Positions 54,828 through 64,000 of a stretch of 64,000 bases of DNA are shown here, piece after piece. This DNA comes from Rosa chinensis (taxonomy: Eukaryota; Streptophyta; Magnoliopsida; Rosales; Rosaceae), in contig NC_037093.1 in the NCBI RefSeq assembly GCF_002994745.2, forward strand, positions 18,611,555 to 18,675,554, written 5' to 3'. The notes below the pieces were generated by a model that worked only from the letters and a program-made list of their open reading frames with translations, had not been told where the DNA came from and did no database searches. Within the stretch, counting starts at the first letter, position 1. The number at the start of each line of letters is the position of its first letter. Both the position numbers and the translations under genes were made by a program.

Positions 54828-57795
54828 TGTCACGCCCCTGATTTTTACAACAATAAAAATCGATATATATAATCCCATAATTATACATGCGTGAATATTC
54901 AGTCATCAATACAAATACCTGGAACATCTTTCCCATAAAACAAGTACTTACTGATACACTGAATCATCCAAGATAACATACACTCGCTCCACAGAGTTAT
55001 ATATTATACAAATTTACGAATTTAATTGTCATCACAATAAAACGTAAATGCTCCTCAGAGCTTACTGCATAGCGGAAGTCATAACAATGGCAAAGCCAAC
55101 AAAATTTGCTTCCTACCCGTTCAGCTGCCAACAAGCTGCCTCTGCTTCAGCCACGATTTTCCTGACCTGCAGGATTAACCCCTACACCAAAAGAATGGTG
55201 CACCGGGGTTGCCAAACAACAAACCCGGTAAGCTTCTTCAAGCTCGTATGAGTAACTCATGAACATCAATCAACAACTCACATCAATCTACTTAAGGAAA
55301 CATGCAGCCATGATTCCTTCTAACATTCCATATCCTTTCCAAAGAAAGGACAACATGAGTCACCGCTATGACCATGCTCTATTTGCTAACTTAACCATCA
55401 AGTAGCAATTCAAGTCTCATCTAGACAATTAAAGAAGAATGCCATCTGAACTCTCCTTTAAGCCGCGAACCTATGAGTCTCAAGCAACCTCGACTGTTAC
55501 TCCCATAAGCTATCATGGCAGATAAACTAGAACCCTATTGAAATTGTAATCACTCGTCCTAACCAGAACGTGATTACCTATTTCCTGCCTTGATCACCAT
55601 CTGTGATCTATCACCATCTGTGATCTGTCACCATCTGAGACATATGATTTCAGACTCCGTCTAGTCAGGGAATCAACATCAAGGTCGCCATCTGCAACCT
55701 GTCACCATCTGTGACCTATAATCATTAGACCCCATCTGGTCTCAGCTCAACCATTGATCACCATCTGTGGCATATGATCTTCAGACCCCATCTGGTCATG
55801 AAGTCAAACATCAAGGTTACCATCTGCAACCTGTTACTATCTATGATCTATCACCATCTGTGACATAAGACCATTAGACCCATCTGGTCTCAAGGTCAGC
55901 CATTGATCACCAATTGTCACCATCTGTGACTAATGATCTTCAGACCCCATCTGGTCATGAAATCAACATCAAGGTCACCATCTGCAACCTGTCACTATCT
56001 ATGATCTATCACCATCTGTGACATAAGATCTTCTTAGACCCTATCTGGTCTTAAGGTCAACGTTAAGTAAGTCGCCTCCGACTTAAAAACGTTACAACAT
56101 CTAGTTTCGGTTTTCCTAATCCCTGCTCACCATCTGTGACCCTTGATTCTAAAACCAATACATCTAAAATGAGTCACGCTTGACTCAAAATGTAACATCA
56201 AGCTCAATACTTTCCAAACAATAGAAAACATCTTTTTCTATAATATCGTTTCTTGAAAAGTCGCATTTAACAATAATATGAACACCATCATGCATATTAT
56301 TATTCATCATAATCATTCACAAGGATATATATATATTTCATCTAAACATATATATGTAGTCATTCACTCAGGAATGCCTACTAATACCAACTATAGTTTG
56401 CAGTTAAATAATTAACGCCAAAACAATAATGGTACTCCTGTTCATAAAGGTCCTTGTGAGATTTACTCACCTCGAACTCCTGCTGCGTCTTCAATACAGA
56501 ACCGAACCAAAACTATCACCAACCACTCGTCTGAATACTTCGTCAAGTACCTAATCACATATGGTTCCAACTTAGTAATGATTCACATTTGATTTAGTTC
56601 GAAACCCCTGTTTTTGAACTAAAATCCCCAAAGTGGCGCCAATCGAGGCAAAACCACATCCGAGACCTCCCAAAGTCTTCGGAATGCGTCCACGATCGAT
56701 GTGACCAAACCACAAATCGATCGGACGCTCGAATCCTCACGGATCAAATAAATTGATCGGTATGAAACTGCAAAAATCATAACAAATCCAATCGAACTCC
56801 AAAATTTGCATATTATATATCGAAACGCTCGTATCGACGAGTAGAAGACATATAATAGCAGAAACAGTTCCATACATGGCCAGAACACCGCCGGAACGCC
56901 GCCACAGACGGTGGCGCACCGCCGCCGGCCAAAACTCAATATTTCACAAAACTCCCAACATCAAAAAGCTTCATCTAAGCATGCTTGTGAACTTTCATAA
57001 CTGGATCGAAGTCAGAAAACAAGCTTAAGGGATCGAAAACTACCTCACAAGCCGTGAACAGTAATCCAATCCGAGTTGATCCAATTTTCACGTGAATCGA
57101 TCCAAACAACCACCAAGGATCGATCGGCGAGGCAGCTCTGAGCTCAACCAAGAAAACTCGAAGCCGTGCCGACGTCGGAGCTGTGTTTTCCGGCCGGGTC
57201 TGAAAACACAAGGCTGCACCGCCTTGCAGCGCCGCCGTGGAGAAGAATCGGCGATAGAGACCACCAGAGGGACGACCAGACGGAAGAGGCGACCCTGCTG
57301 GCCAAGTTTCAAGGCCGGAGACCGCCGCAGTTGGCCGGAAAAGTCGGGTCGGATCGGCCGGGTTCGGGTCGGGTCAGTCGAAAATCTTCGATACTGAGGG
57401 AGCGGACGAGAGAGAAGAGAGAGAGAGGGTATGGTTTCCGGAAATGGAAATGAGGAAAAATGAAATATTTTTCTGATTTTCCCTTTATATACTAAAATGG
57501 AAACTTCTTTCCATAGCCATAACTTCCTCATACGCACTCCGATTTACGCGTTCTGCATGTCCACGAACTCGTATCGACGCGCTCTACAACTTTCGTGAAG
57601 GAAATTTTCCGAGAATCCCAACATATAAAAAGTCAAACTTCACACGACCCCCTAAACTGTGAAATTCAATTATTATACGTACGAAAATCATTCCACTCCA
57701 TATAAAATCTACGAATAAAGCATTATAACAATTATTCGTACAACTGGTCCATTATTAAATACCAAATTTAAATAACAGAAAACCAGGTCATCACA
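54828..57795 (-). repeat. 3' LTR (left copy) of the Tekay element, 2968 bp
   Basis: On the minus strand it runs TGTGATGACCTGG to GGGGCGTGACA. It contains a GC-rich region (56880-57400) and tandem repeats (about 55600-56130). Confidence 0.92.
55600..56140. repeat. Minisatellite in the Tekay LTR (CACCATCTGTGAC units)
   Basis: Units built from caccatctgtgacct, gatcttcagaccccatctgg and catcaaggtcaccatctgc recur at roughly 155-165 bp spacing, about three higher-order copies. The same array recurs in the right LTR at 63411-63950. Confidence 0.85.
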
Positions 57796-57808
57796 GTCTA
57801 CCCTCCTT
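57796..57808 (-). promoter_or_regulatory. Polypurine tract of the Tekay element
   Basis: The minus strand reads aaggagggtagac directly before the LTR. Confidence 0.8.
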
Positions 57809-57829
57809 AAAGGAATTTCGTCCCGAAAT

Positions 57830-60800
57830 TCACGCTTGCTCATCAACAAACAACTGTGGGTACTTCGCTCTCATATCCGACTCCAATTCCCAAGAAGCAT
57901 CACCCTCGTCATGGTGACTCCACAATACCTTGACCAAGTCAACTTCCTTCCTTCGAAGTTGCTTTGTTGACCTATCCAAAATACGAACAGGTTCAACAAC
58001 AAAGGTCGTATCCGCATGCACCTCAATCGTACCATAATCAATCACATGTGACTCATCCTGAACATACTTCCTCAACATAGACACATGGAAAACATTATGC
58101 ACGCCAGACATAGTAGGAGGTAAGGCAAGCCTATAAGCCAACTCTCCTACCCTTTCCAGAATTTCAAAAGGTCCAACAAACCTTGGTGATAACTTTCCTT
58201 TCTTGCCAAATCTCACCACACCCTTCATGGGCGAGACCTTCAAGAACACATGATCACCCTCATTAAACTCAACTTGTCTCCTTTTCAAATCTGCATAACT
58301 CTTCTGTCTACTCTGTGCTGTTCGAATCCTGTCCCTGATAATTGAAATCTTGTCAGTGGTCTCCTGGACAATCTCAGGACCCAATAATACCTTGTCTCCT
58401 GCCTCTGCCCAGCAGATCGGAGATCTACATGGCCTACCATACAGGGCCTCATATGGTGCCATGCCAATACTGGAGTGATAACTATTGTTGTAGGAGAATT
58501 CAATCAACGGCAGATGATCCTCCCAACTTCCCTTGAAGTCCAACACACAGGCTCTCAACATATCCTCCAACACCTGATTCACTCGCTCAGTCTGCCCATC
58601 AGTCTGAGGGTGAAATGCCGTACTCATATCTAAATCAGTTCCCATGGCCTTTTGGAAACCGCTCCAAAATTTTGAAGTAAATCGAGCATCACGATCAGAA
58701 ACAATTGACACGGGCACACCATGAAGTTTCACGATGACCTCGATGTAAAGCTTGCACAATGTGTCAACCGAATACGTCATTGACACCGGAAGGAAATGCG
58801 CTGATTTCGTCAAACGATCCACGATCACCCACACTGCATCGTGACTTCGTTGGGACCTAGGCAGTCCAGTGACAAAATCCATTGAGATCTGCTCCCACTT
58901 CCATACGGGAATAGGTAATGGCTTCAACATACCTGCAGGTCTCTGATGCTCAGCCTTCACACGTTGGCAAGTAAGACACTTGGAAACATACTCTGCCACG
59001 TCCTTTTTCATTCCATTCCACCAGAATTGCCTTCGCAAATCCCGATACATCTTAGTGCTTCCAGGGTGCACAGTATACCGCGATCGATGCCCCTGACGAA
59101 GAATCTCTCCCCTGAGGTCAACACGATCCGGAACATACAACCTATGGTTCAACCTCAAACCACCATCTACTCCCACCGTCCACTCAGATGGAACATCAAT
59201 GGGTAAGTCTGCAGCTAACTCTGCCAACTTCGTACGTGAGAACTCATCCTCTTTCTGACCTTGAATGATCCTAGAAATCAGGGCAGGCTGTACCGTGATA
59301 CTTCCAAGGAAACTCCCATTCTCAACTCCTACTTGCACAAGGTCAAACTCAGATGCAGTCTCCAACATAAGCCATTCCTGAACCATAATAGAAGCAACAA
59401 TACCTCTGGGCTTTCTACTCAAAGCATCCGCCACCACATTGGCCTTTCCTGGATGATACTCCAAGGTGAAATCATAGTCCTTTATGAGTTCCATCCACCT
59501 TCTCTGTCTCATGTTCAACTCCTTCTGAGAGAACAGATACTTCAAACTCTTATGATCCGAAAAGAGTTCGAACTTCTCCCCATACAAGTAATGCCTCCAA
59601 ATCTTCAAGGCAAACACAACAGCAGCCAACTCCAAATTATGAGTGGGGTAATTACGCTCATGCACCTTCAACTGTCTAGAACCATAAGCGACAACACCGC
59701 CATGCTGCATCAACACACATCCCAAACCCTGATGAGACGCATCACTATAGATGACTAAACCGCCACCGCTTGTGGGAATAGTCAACACTGGGGCTGTGGT
59801 CAATCTAGCCTTCAACTCATTGAATGCTCGTTCACATTCCTCAGTCCACACAAACTGGACATTCTTCCTGGTCAACTTGGTCAAAGCCGAAGCAATGCTA
59901 GAAAATCCCTCAATGAATCTCCGATAATAACCTGCCAAACCCAGAAAACTACGTACCTCAGTAACTGTAGTGGGTTGGCCCCAATTCATCACTGCTTCCA
60001 CCTTAGAAGGATCCACAGAGATTCCATCCTTCGAAATTACATGACCAAGGAACTTGACCTCCCTTTGCCAAAATTCGCACTTCTCGAATTTCGCAAACAA
60101 TTCCTTTTCTCTCAAAAGTTGTAGCACAATCCGCAGATGCTTATCATGGTCCTCCAACGTCTTGGAATAAACCAAAATATCATCCACGAACACTACCACA
60201 AACTTATCCAAGTACGGACTGAACATACGGTTCATCAAGTCCATAAAGGCTGCAGGTGCATTGGTTAAACCAAAAGGCATGACAACAAACTCAAAGTGTC
60301 CATACCTAGTCCTAAAAGCAGTCTTAGGAACATCATCATCTTTCACCCTCAACTGGTGATATCCGGATCTCAAATCAATCTTCGAGAATACAGCAGCTTC
60401 CTTAAGCTGGTCGAACAAGTCATCAATCCTAGGTAAAGGGTACCTATTCTTAATCGTCACCTTGTTCAACTGCCGATAATCCACACACAACCTTAGTGAA
60501 CCATCCTTCTTCTTCGCAAACACCACAGGTGCACCCCAAGGAGAAGCACTAGGTCTAATGAACCCTTGCTCAAGTAAACCATCAATTTGCTCCTTCAACT
60601 CTTTAAGTTCAGTTGGTGCCATCCGAAATGGTGCCATAGATACAGGTGCAGTACCTGGTATCACATCGATAGCAAAATCCACTTCCCTCCTCGGAGGTAA
60701 TCCTGGTATTTCCTGAAATACATCACTGTACTCGGAAACCACAGAAATCTCTGCCATAACCGCAGTACAACTCACTGACTCCACATGAGCTAAGAATCCT

Positions 60801-62269
60801 GCCCTTAAAGCAGTATCTGACCTAAGACACCGATAACGAAACACCGGCTGCCCAGGTATATGAAATGATACTACCATTTCAAAGCAATCAATCATAGCAT
60901 GATTTGGCCTCAGCCAATCAATACCCAAAATGACATCATACTTATGATCTGCTAACACAATCAAGGCCGCGGTAAACTCCTTACCACCAATCACAATTGG
61001 ACAAGCATCACAAAACTTATCAAGCTCAAGGGAAACACCAAGTGGGGAAATAACACACAAGGATCTAGCAAGAGGCCTAGGAGTTAAACCTAACATATCA
61101 ACCACAGAACTAGATATGAAAGAGTGGGACGCTCCCGTATCAAATAACACCCTAGCAAAGAAATCAAATAAGGATAAGGTACCTTCCACTCCGGCATTCT
61201 GCTGACCAATAGCAAACACCCTAGCATTTCCCGGAGGTAGATGCCTCTGCTGATTTCCTTGTCCCCTACCCTGCTGGGTACAATCCCTTGAGAAGTGCCC
61301 CGTCTGGCCACATGTGAAGCATGCCAAGTTCTTAGGTTTCGTGCAATCTCGAGCAACATGGCCCATCTCATTGCAATTGAAACACTTCGGGTTCGCCACT
61401 GGCCTATTAGGTGCAACCCTAGCAGGTGCAGCTGCAGCCCTAGCTGGTGCCTGCTGATTAGTCCTCTGTCTCTTCCAGAATCCACCTCGATCCCCAGATG
61501 CCTTACTGCTCCCCGCAGTTGCCTTTCCCTTTCTTTGGAAATTCCTTTCAGCCGATTCGTGTTCTTGGAGAGTCAAGTTCTCCTGCTCAATGGCCATAGC
61601 CTTGACGAAAATGAGCTCCACTGTCTTCAGTCCCAGAACAGCGACATCGCGCCGGATTGAAGCATTCAGTCCCCACTGAAACTTCATAGCTAAGCTCTCA
61701 GCATCCATCTGCCTCACAAAGCGATACAACCTTGAGAACTCAGCTTCATACTCCCTCACACTCTTAGTCCCTTGGACTAACGAGATGAATTCCCTTTCCA
61801 TCTGCTCCCTCACTGAAGGCGGAAAGTACTTCTTCCTGAACAGTTCCACAAACTCATTCCAGGTCATGGTGGACACGTCCATCACCCTCTGTGTGCCATT
61901 CCACCAAACCCGTGCATCGCCTTGGAGCATAAATGTGGAAATCTTCCTCTTCTCAATGTCGTCACAGACGACCATCTCGAAGTAGGTCTTCATATTCTCA
62001 ATCCATTGGTCTGCCAACATGTGATCCGTACCTCCCTGAAATGGAACTCCTCCCAATCTCGAAATCTCCTTTGCCAACTTCGACAAACGAGTAGGATCTA
62101 CAACATTAGCAACCTCCACCACAGGTGGAACAGGCAACTCAACATTTGATGCCTCCACATCATTCTCAAACATCTCCTCAACAGGAGGAGGAATCCCGCC
62201 TCTACCTCGGGCTCTACCTCTGCCTCTGGGTCTACCTCGACCCCTAGCTCTGCCTCCTCGAGGGTCCAT
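57830..62269 (-). CDS. Tekay-type gag-pol polyprotein, intact (1479 residues)
   Basis: One unbroken frame encodes the whole retrotransposon machinery. The start is the ATG at 62269 (a GTG lies just upstream). Domains in order, rough residues: an RG-rich N-terminus (4-26); gag with [11 protein letters not shown] and [14 protein letters not shown] (90-195); two CCHC knuckles, [14 protein letters not shown] and [14 protein letters not shown] (about 296-330); aspartic protease [10 protein letters not shown] (about 375-385); reverse transcriptase with [20 protein letters not shown] and the catalytic [10 protein letters not shown] (about 580-705); RNase H with [13 protein letters not shown]; integrase with an HHCC finger (CLTCQRVK) and core ([41 protein letters not shown]); and a C-terminal chromodomain-like end ([19 protein letters not shown]). 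The chromodomain is thought to steer integration to marked chromatin. Gag and pol are fused without a frameshift or stop, normal for this lineage. It looks active. Confidence 0.96.
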   Translation of the reverse strand: MDPRGGRARGRGRPRGRGRARGRGGIPPPVEEMFENDVEASNVELPVPPVVEVANVVDPTRLSKLAKEISRLGGVPFQGGTDHMLADQWIENMKTYFEMVVCDDIEKRKISTFMLQGDARVWWNGTQRVMDVSTMTWNEFVELFRKKYFPPSVREQMEREFISLVQGTKSVREYEAEFSRLYRFVRQMDAESLAMKFQWGLNASIRRDVAVLGLKTVELIFVKAMAIEQENLTLQEHESAERNFQRKGKATAGSSKASGDRGGFWKRQRTNQQAPARAAAAPARVAPNRPVANPKCFNCNEMGHVARDCTKPKNLACFTCGQTGHFSRDCTQQGRGQGNQQRHLPPGNARVFAIGQQNAGVEGTLSLFDFFARVLFDTGASHSFISSSVVDMLGLTPRPLARSLCVISPLGVSLELDKFCDACPIVIGGKEFTAALIVLADHKYDVILGIDWLRPNHAMIDCFEMVVSFHIPGQPVFRYRCLRSDTALRAGFLAHVESVSCTAVMAEISVVSEYSDVFQEIPGLPPRREVDFAIDVIPGTAPVSMAPFRMAPTELKELKEQIDGLLEQGFIRPSASPWGAPVVFAKKKDGSLRLCVDYRQLNKVTIKNRYPLPRIDDLFDQLKEAAVFSKIDLRSGYHQLRVKDDDVPKTAFRTRYGHFEFVVMPFGLTNAPAAFMDLMNRMFSPYLDKFVVVFVDDILVYSKTLEDHDKHLRIVLQLLREKELFAKFEKCEFWQREVKFLGHVISKDGISVDPSKVEAVMNWGQPTTVTEVRSFLGLAGYYRRFIEGFSSIASALTKLTRKNVQFVWTEECERAFNELKARLTTAPVLTIPTSGGGLVIYSDASHQGLGCVLMQHGGVVAYGSRQLKVHERNYPTHNLELAAVVFALKIWRHYLYGEKFELFSDHKSLKYLFSQKELNMRQRRWMELIKDYDFTLEYHPGKANVVADALSRKPRGIVASIMVQEWLMLETASEFDLVQVGVENGSFLGSITVQPALISRIIQGQKEDEFSRTKLAELAADLPIDVPSEWTVGVDGGLRLNHRLYVPDRVDLRGEILRQGHRSRYTVHPGSTKMYRDLRRQFWWNGMKKDVAEYVSKCLTCQRVKAEHQRPAGMLKPLPIPVWKWEQISMDFVTGLPRSQRSHDAVWVIVDRLTKSAHFLPVSMTYSVDTLCKLYIEVIVKLHGVPVSIVSDRDARFTSKFWSGFQKAMGTDLDMSTAFHPQTDGQTERVNQVLEDMLRACVLDFKGSWEDHLPLIEFSYNNSYHSSIGMAPYEALYGRPCRSPICWAEAGDKVLLGPEIVQETTDKISIIRDRIRTAQSRQKSYADLKRRQVEFNEGDHVFLKVSPMKGVVRFGKKGKLSPRFVGPFEILERVGELAYRLALPPTMSGVHNVFHVSMLRKYVQDESHVIDYGTIEVHADTTFVVEPVRILDRSTKQLRRKEVDLVKVLWSHHDEGDASWELESDMRAKYPQLFVDEQA

Positions 62270-62638
62270 CACCTAAGGAGTATAACAACATGTGGTTAAT
62301 ACATGTATAACTCTCAAACACAAGTATAAGTCAACGCTATGACTCAATTAACCACAATGCTACGTCAAGGATACAATTCCATCCCCTACGTAAATCTTGA
62401 GTTAGACTAAAGGTCATCATTCCTTAAAAGTCTCTAACTCATAGAAGCTACATCTAGCTCCTACACTTCATCCCCTGAGCCGACACTACCTTGACGACTC
62501 ACATCCTACCGTTCACTACATATCCAATGACTATATCAATACCGAAGAGCATATGATGGGGATCCGCTGCAGACGGGCCATCACTCGAGGAGTATTGATT
62601 GTGTCACCAAATATGTACCTTACGCTCTGATACCAATC
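62270..62638 (-). promoter_or_regulatory. Leader and primer-binding site of the Tekay element
   Basis: About 370 nt of untranslated leader. The initiator-Met primer site tggtatcagagc (minus strand, 62624-62635) lies three bases inside the LTR end. Confidence 0.9.
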
Positions 62639-64000
62639 TGTCACGCCCCTGATTTTTACAACAATAAAAATCGATATATATAATCCCATAATTATACATG
62701 CGTGAATATTCAGTCATCAATACAAATACCTGGAACATCTTTCCCATAAAACAAGTACTTACTGATACACTGAATCATCCAAGATAACATACACTCGCTC
62801 CACAGAGTTATATATTATACAAATTTACGAATTTAATTGTCATCACAATAAAACGTAAATGCTCCTCAGAGCTTACTGCATAGCGGAAGTCATAACAATG
62901 GCAAAGCCAACAAAATTTGCTTCCTACCCGTTCAGCTGCCAACAAGCTGCCTCTGCTTCAGCCACGATTTTCCTGACCTGCAGGATTAACCCCTACACCA
63001 AAAGAATGGTGCACCGGGGTTGCCAAACAACAAACCCGGTAAGCTTCTTCAAGCTCGTATGAGTAACTCATGAACATCAATCAACAACTCACATCAATCT
63101 ACTTAAGGAAACATGCAGCCATGATTCCTTCTAACATTCCATATCCTTTCCAAAGAAAGGACAACATGAGTCACCGCTATGACCATGCTCTATTTGCTAA
63201 CTTAACCATCAAGTAGCAATTCAAGTCTCATCTAGACAATTAAAGAAGAATGCCATCTGAACTCTCCTTTAAGCCGCGAACCTATGAGTCTCAAGCAACC
63301 TCGACTGTTACTCCCATAAGCTATCATGGCAGATAAACTAGAACCCTATTGAAATTGTAATCACTCGTCCTAACCAGAACGTGATTACCTATTTCCTGCC
63401 TTGATCACCATCTGTGATCTATCACCATCTGTGATCTGTCACCATCTGAGACATATGATTTCAGACTCCGTCTAGTCAGGGAATCAACATCAAGGTCGCC
63501 ATCTGCAACCTGTCACCATCTGTGACCTATAATCATTAGACCCCATCTGGTCTCAGCTCAACCATTGATCACCATCTGTGGCATATGATCTTCAGACCCC
63601 ATCTGGTCATGAAGTCAAACATCAAGGTTACCATCTGCAACCTGTTACTATCTATGATCTATCACCATCTGTGACATAAGACCATTAGACCCATCTGGTC
63701 TCAAGGTCAGCCATTGATCACCAATTGTCACCATCTGTGACTAATGATCTTCAGACCCCATCTGGTCATGAAATCAACATCAAGGTCACCATCTGCAACC
63801 TGTCACTATCTATGATCTATCACCATCTGTGACATAAGATCTTCTTAGACCCTATCTGGTCTTAAGGTCAACGTTAAGTAAGTCGCCTCCGACTTAAAAA
63901 CGTTACAACATCTAGTTTCGGTTTTCCTAATCCCTGCTCACCATCTGTGACCCTTGATTCTAAAACCAATACATCTAAAATGAGTCACGCTTGACTCAAA
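62639..64000 (-). repeat. 5' LTR (right copy) of the Tekay element, truncated by window
   Basis: It is the same sequence as 54828-56189, as far as I can read, without indels. Confidence 0.93.

Larger units (their letters stand above)
54828..64000 (-). mobile_element. Young, apparently intact Tekay-type chromovirus (Ty3/gypsy), cut by window end
   Basis: The left LTR is at 54828-57795. The right LTR starts at 62639 and runs past the window. Between them are a single gag-pol frame (57830-62269), an initiator-Met primer site (62624-62635) and a polypurine tract (57796-57808). The two LTRs keep a constant offset of 7811 bp over all 1362 shared bases, and I found no base differences, so insertion is very recent. 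The left target copy is ctatg (54823-54827); the right one is not in view. Confidence 0.95.

Noticed and set aside
57088..57537. Arginine-rich proteins encoded in the Tekay LTR
   Set aside because: GC-rich LTR sequence is open on both strands by composition; no conserved motif is visible.
62270..62272. Start codon of the Tekay polyprotein one codon upstream
   Set aside because: The upstream codon is GTG; the ATG at 62269 is the natural plant start.

Overview
This window is plant nuclear DNA, almost certainly from a eudicot. The evidence is intron-containing laccase exons with GT..AG borders, a plant-only DUF7086-type gene, MED32-like and sieve-element-occlusion-like gene remnants, and a dense nest of plant transposon lineages (Ty1/copia, Ty3/gypsy Tekay and Athila types, hAT, CACTA, non-LTR). 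A rosid such as Rosaceae is plausible but cannot be proved from the sequence alone. No bacterial, CRISPR or organellar features are present. Only two reading frames look intact: a single-exon host gene (45449-46654, plus strand) and the gag-pol of a young Tekay-type chromovirus (57830-62269, minus strand).

Left part, 1-19020. A long inverted repeat of coding-like sequence (869-2048) has a 597-bp hAT-type element in one arm. Next come a broken MED32 copy (minus, 3107-3555) and a sieve-element-occlusion-like fragment (minus, 5131-5520). A laccase gene with a TATA box and six exons (5943-19020, plus) has been destroyed three times by LTR elements: a solo LTR in exon 1 (5961-6718), a copia element in intron 4 (7669-12179), and a minus-strand copia element in the last exon (13571-19005). 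The last one itself carries an LTR-derived insertion. Target-site duplications (TSDs) and laccase reading frame fit these borders to the base.

Middle part, 19671-35342. A third copia element is split twice. A 3.4-kb minus-strand solo LTR sits in gag (20574-23969). A 6.9-kb element made of two ~3.3-kb LTR-like halves with only ~250 bp between them sits in its 3' LTR (28379-35272). The two halves are nearly identical at their ends but strongly diverged elsewhere, and both carry short repeated motifs.

Middle-right, 35343-47800. A roughly 1-kb segment occurs three times in diverged form (one copy ends near a 29-nt poly-G tract, another carries a non-LTR fragment). A 1.34-kb retroposon with a tRNA-like head, a poly(A) tail and a 17-bp TSD lies at 41762-43099. 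After it come microsatellites and hairpins, then the intact DUF7086-type gene.

Right part, 47798-64000. A small foldback element is followed by an Athila-type gypsy fragment (minus). That fragment is split by a CACTA transposon (49031-53943, TSD ctt) carrying what look like captured host exons and a solo LTR (51869-52773). The Athila reverse transcriptase is then cut by a second tRNA-headed element, which is itself cut after 66 bp by the Tekay chromovirus (54828 to beyond the window end). Its two LTRs show no difference that I could find over the 1362 bp visible, so it is the youngest insertion here.
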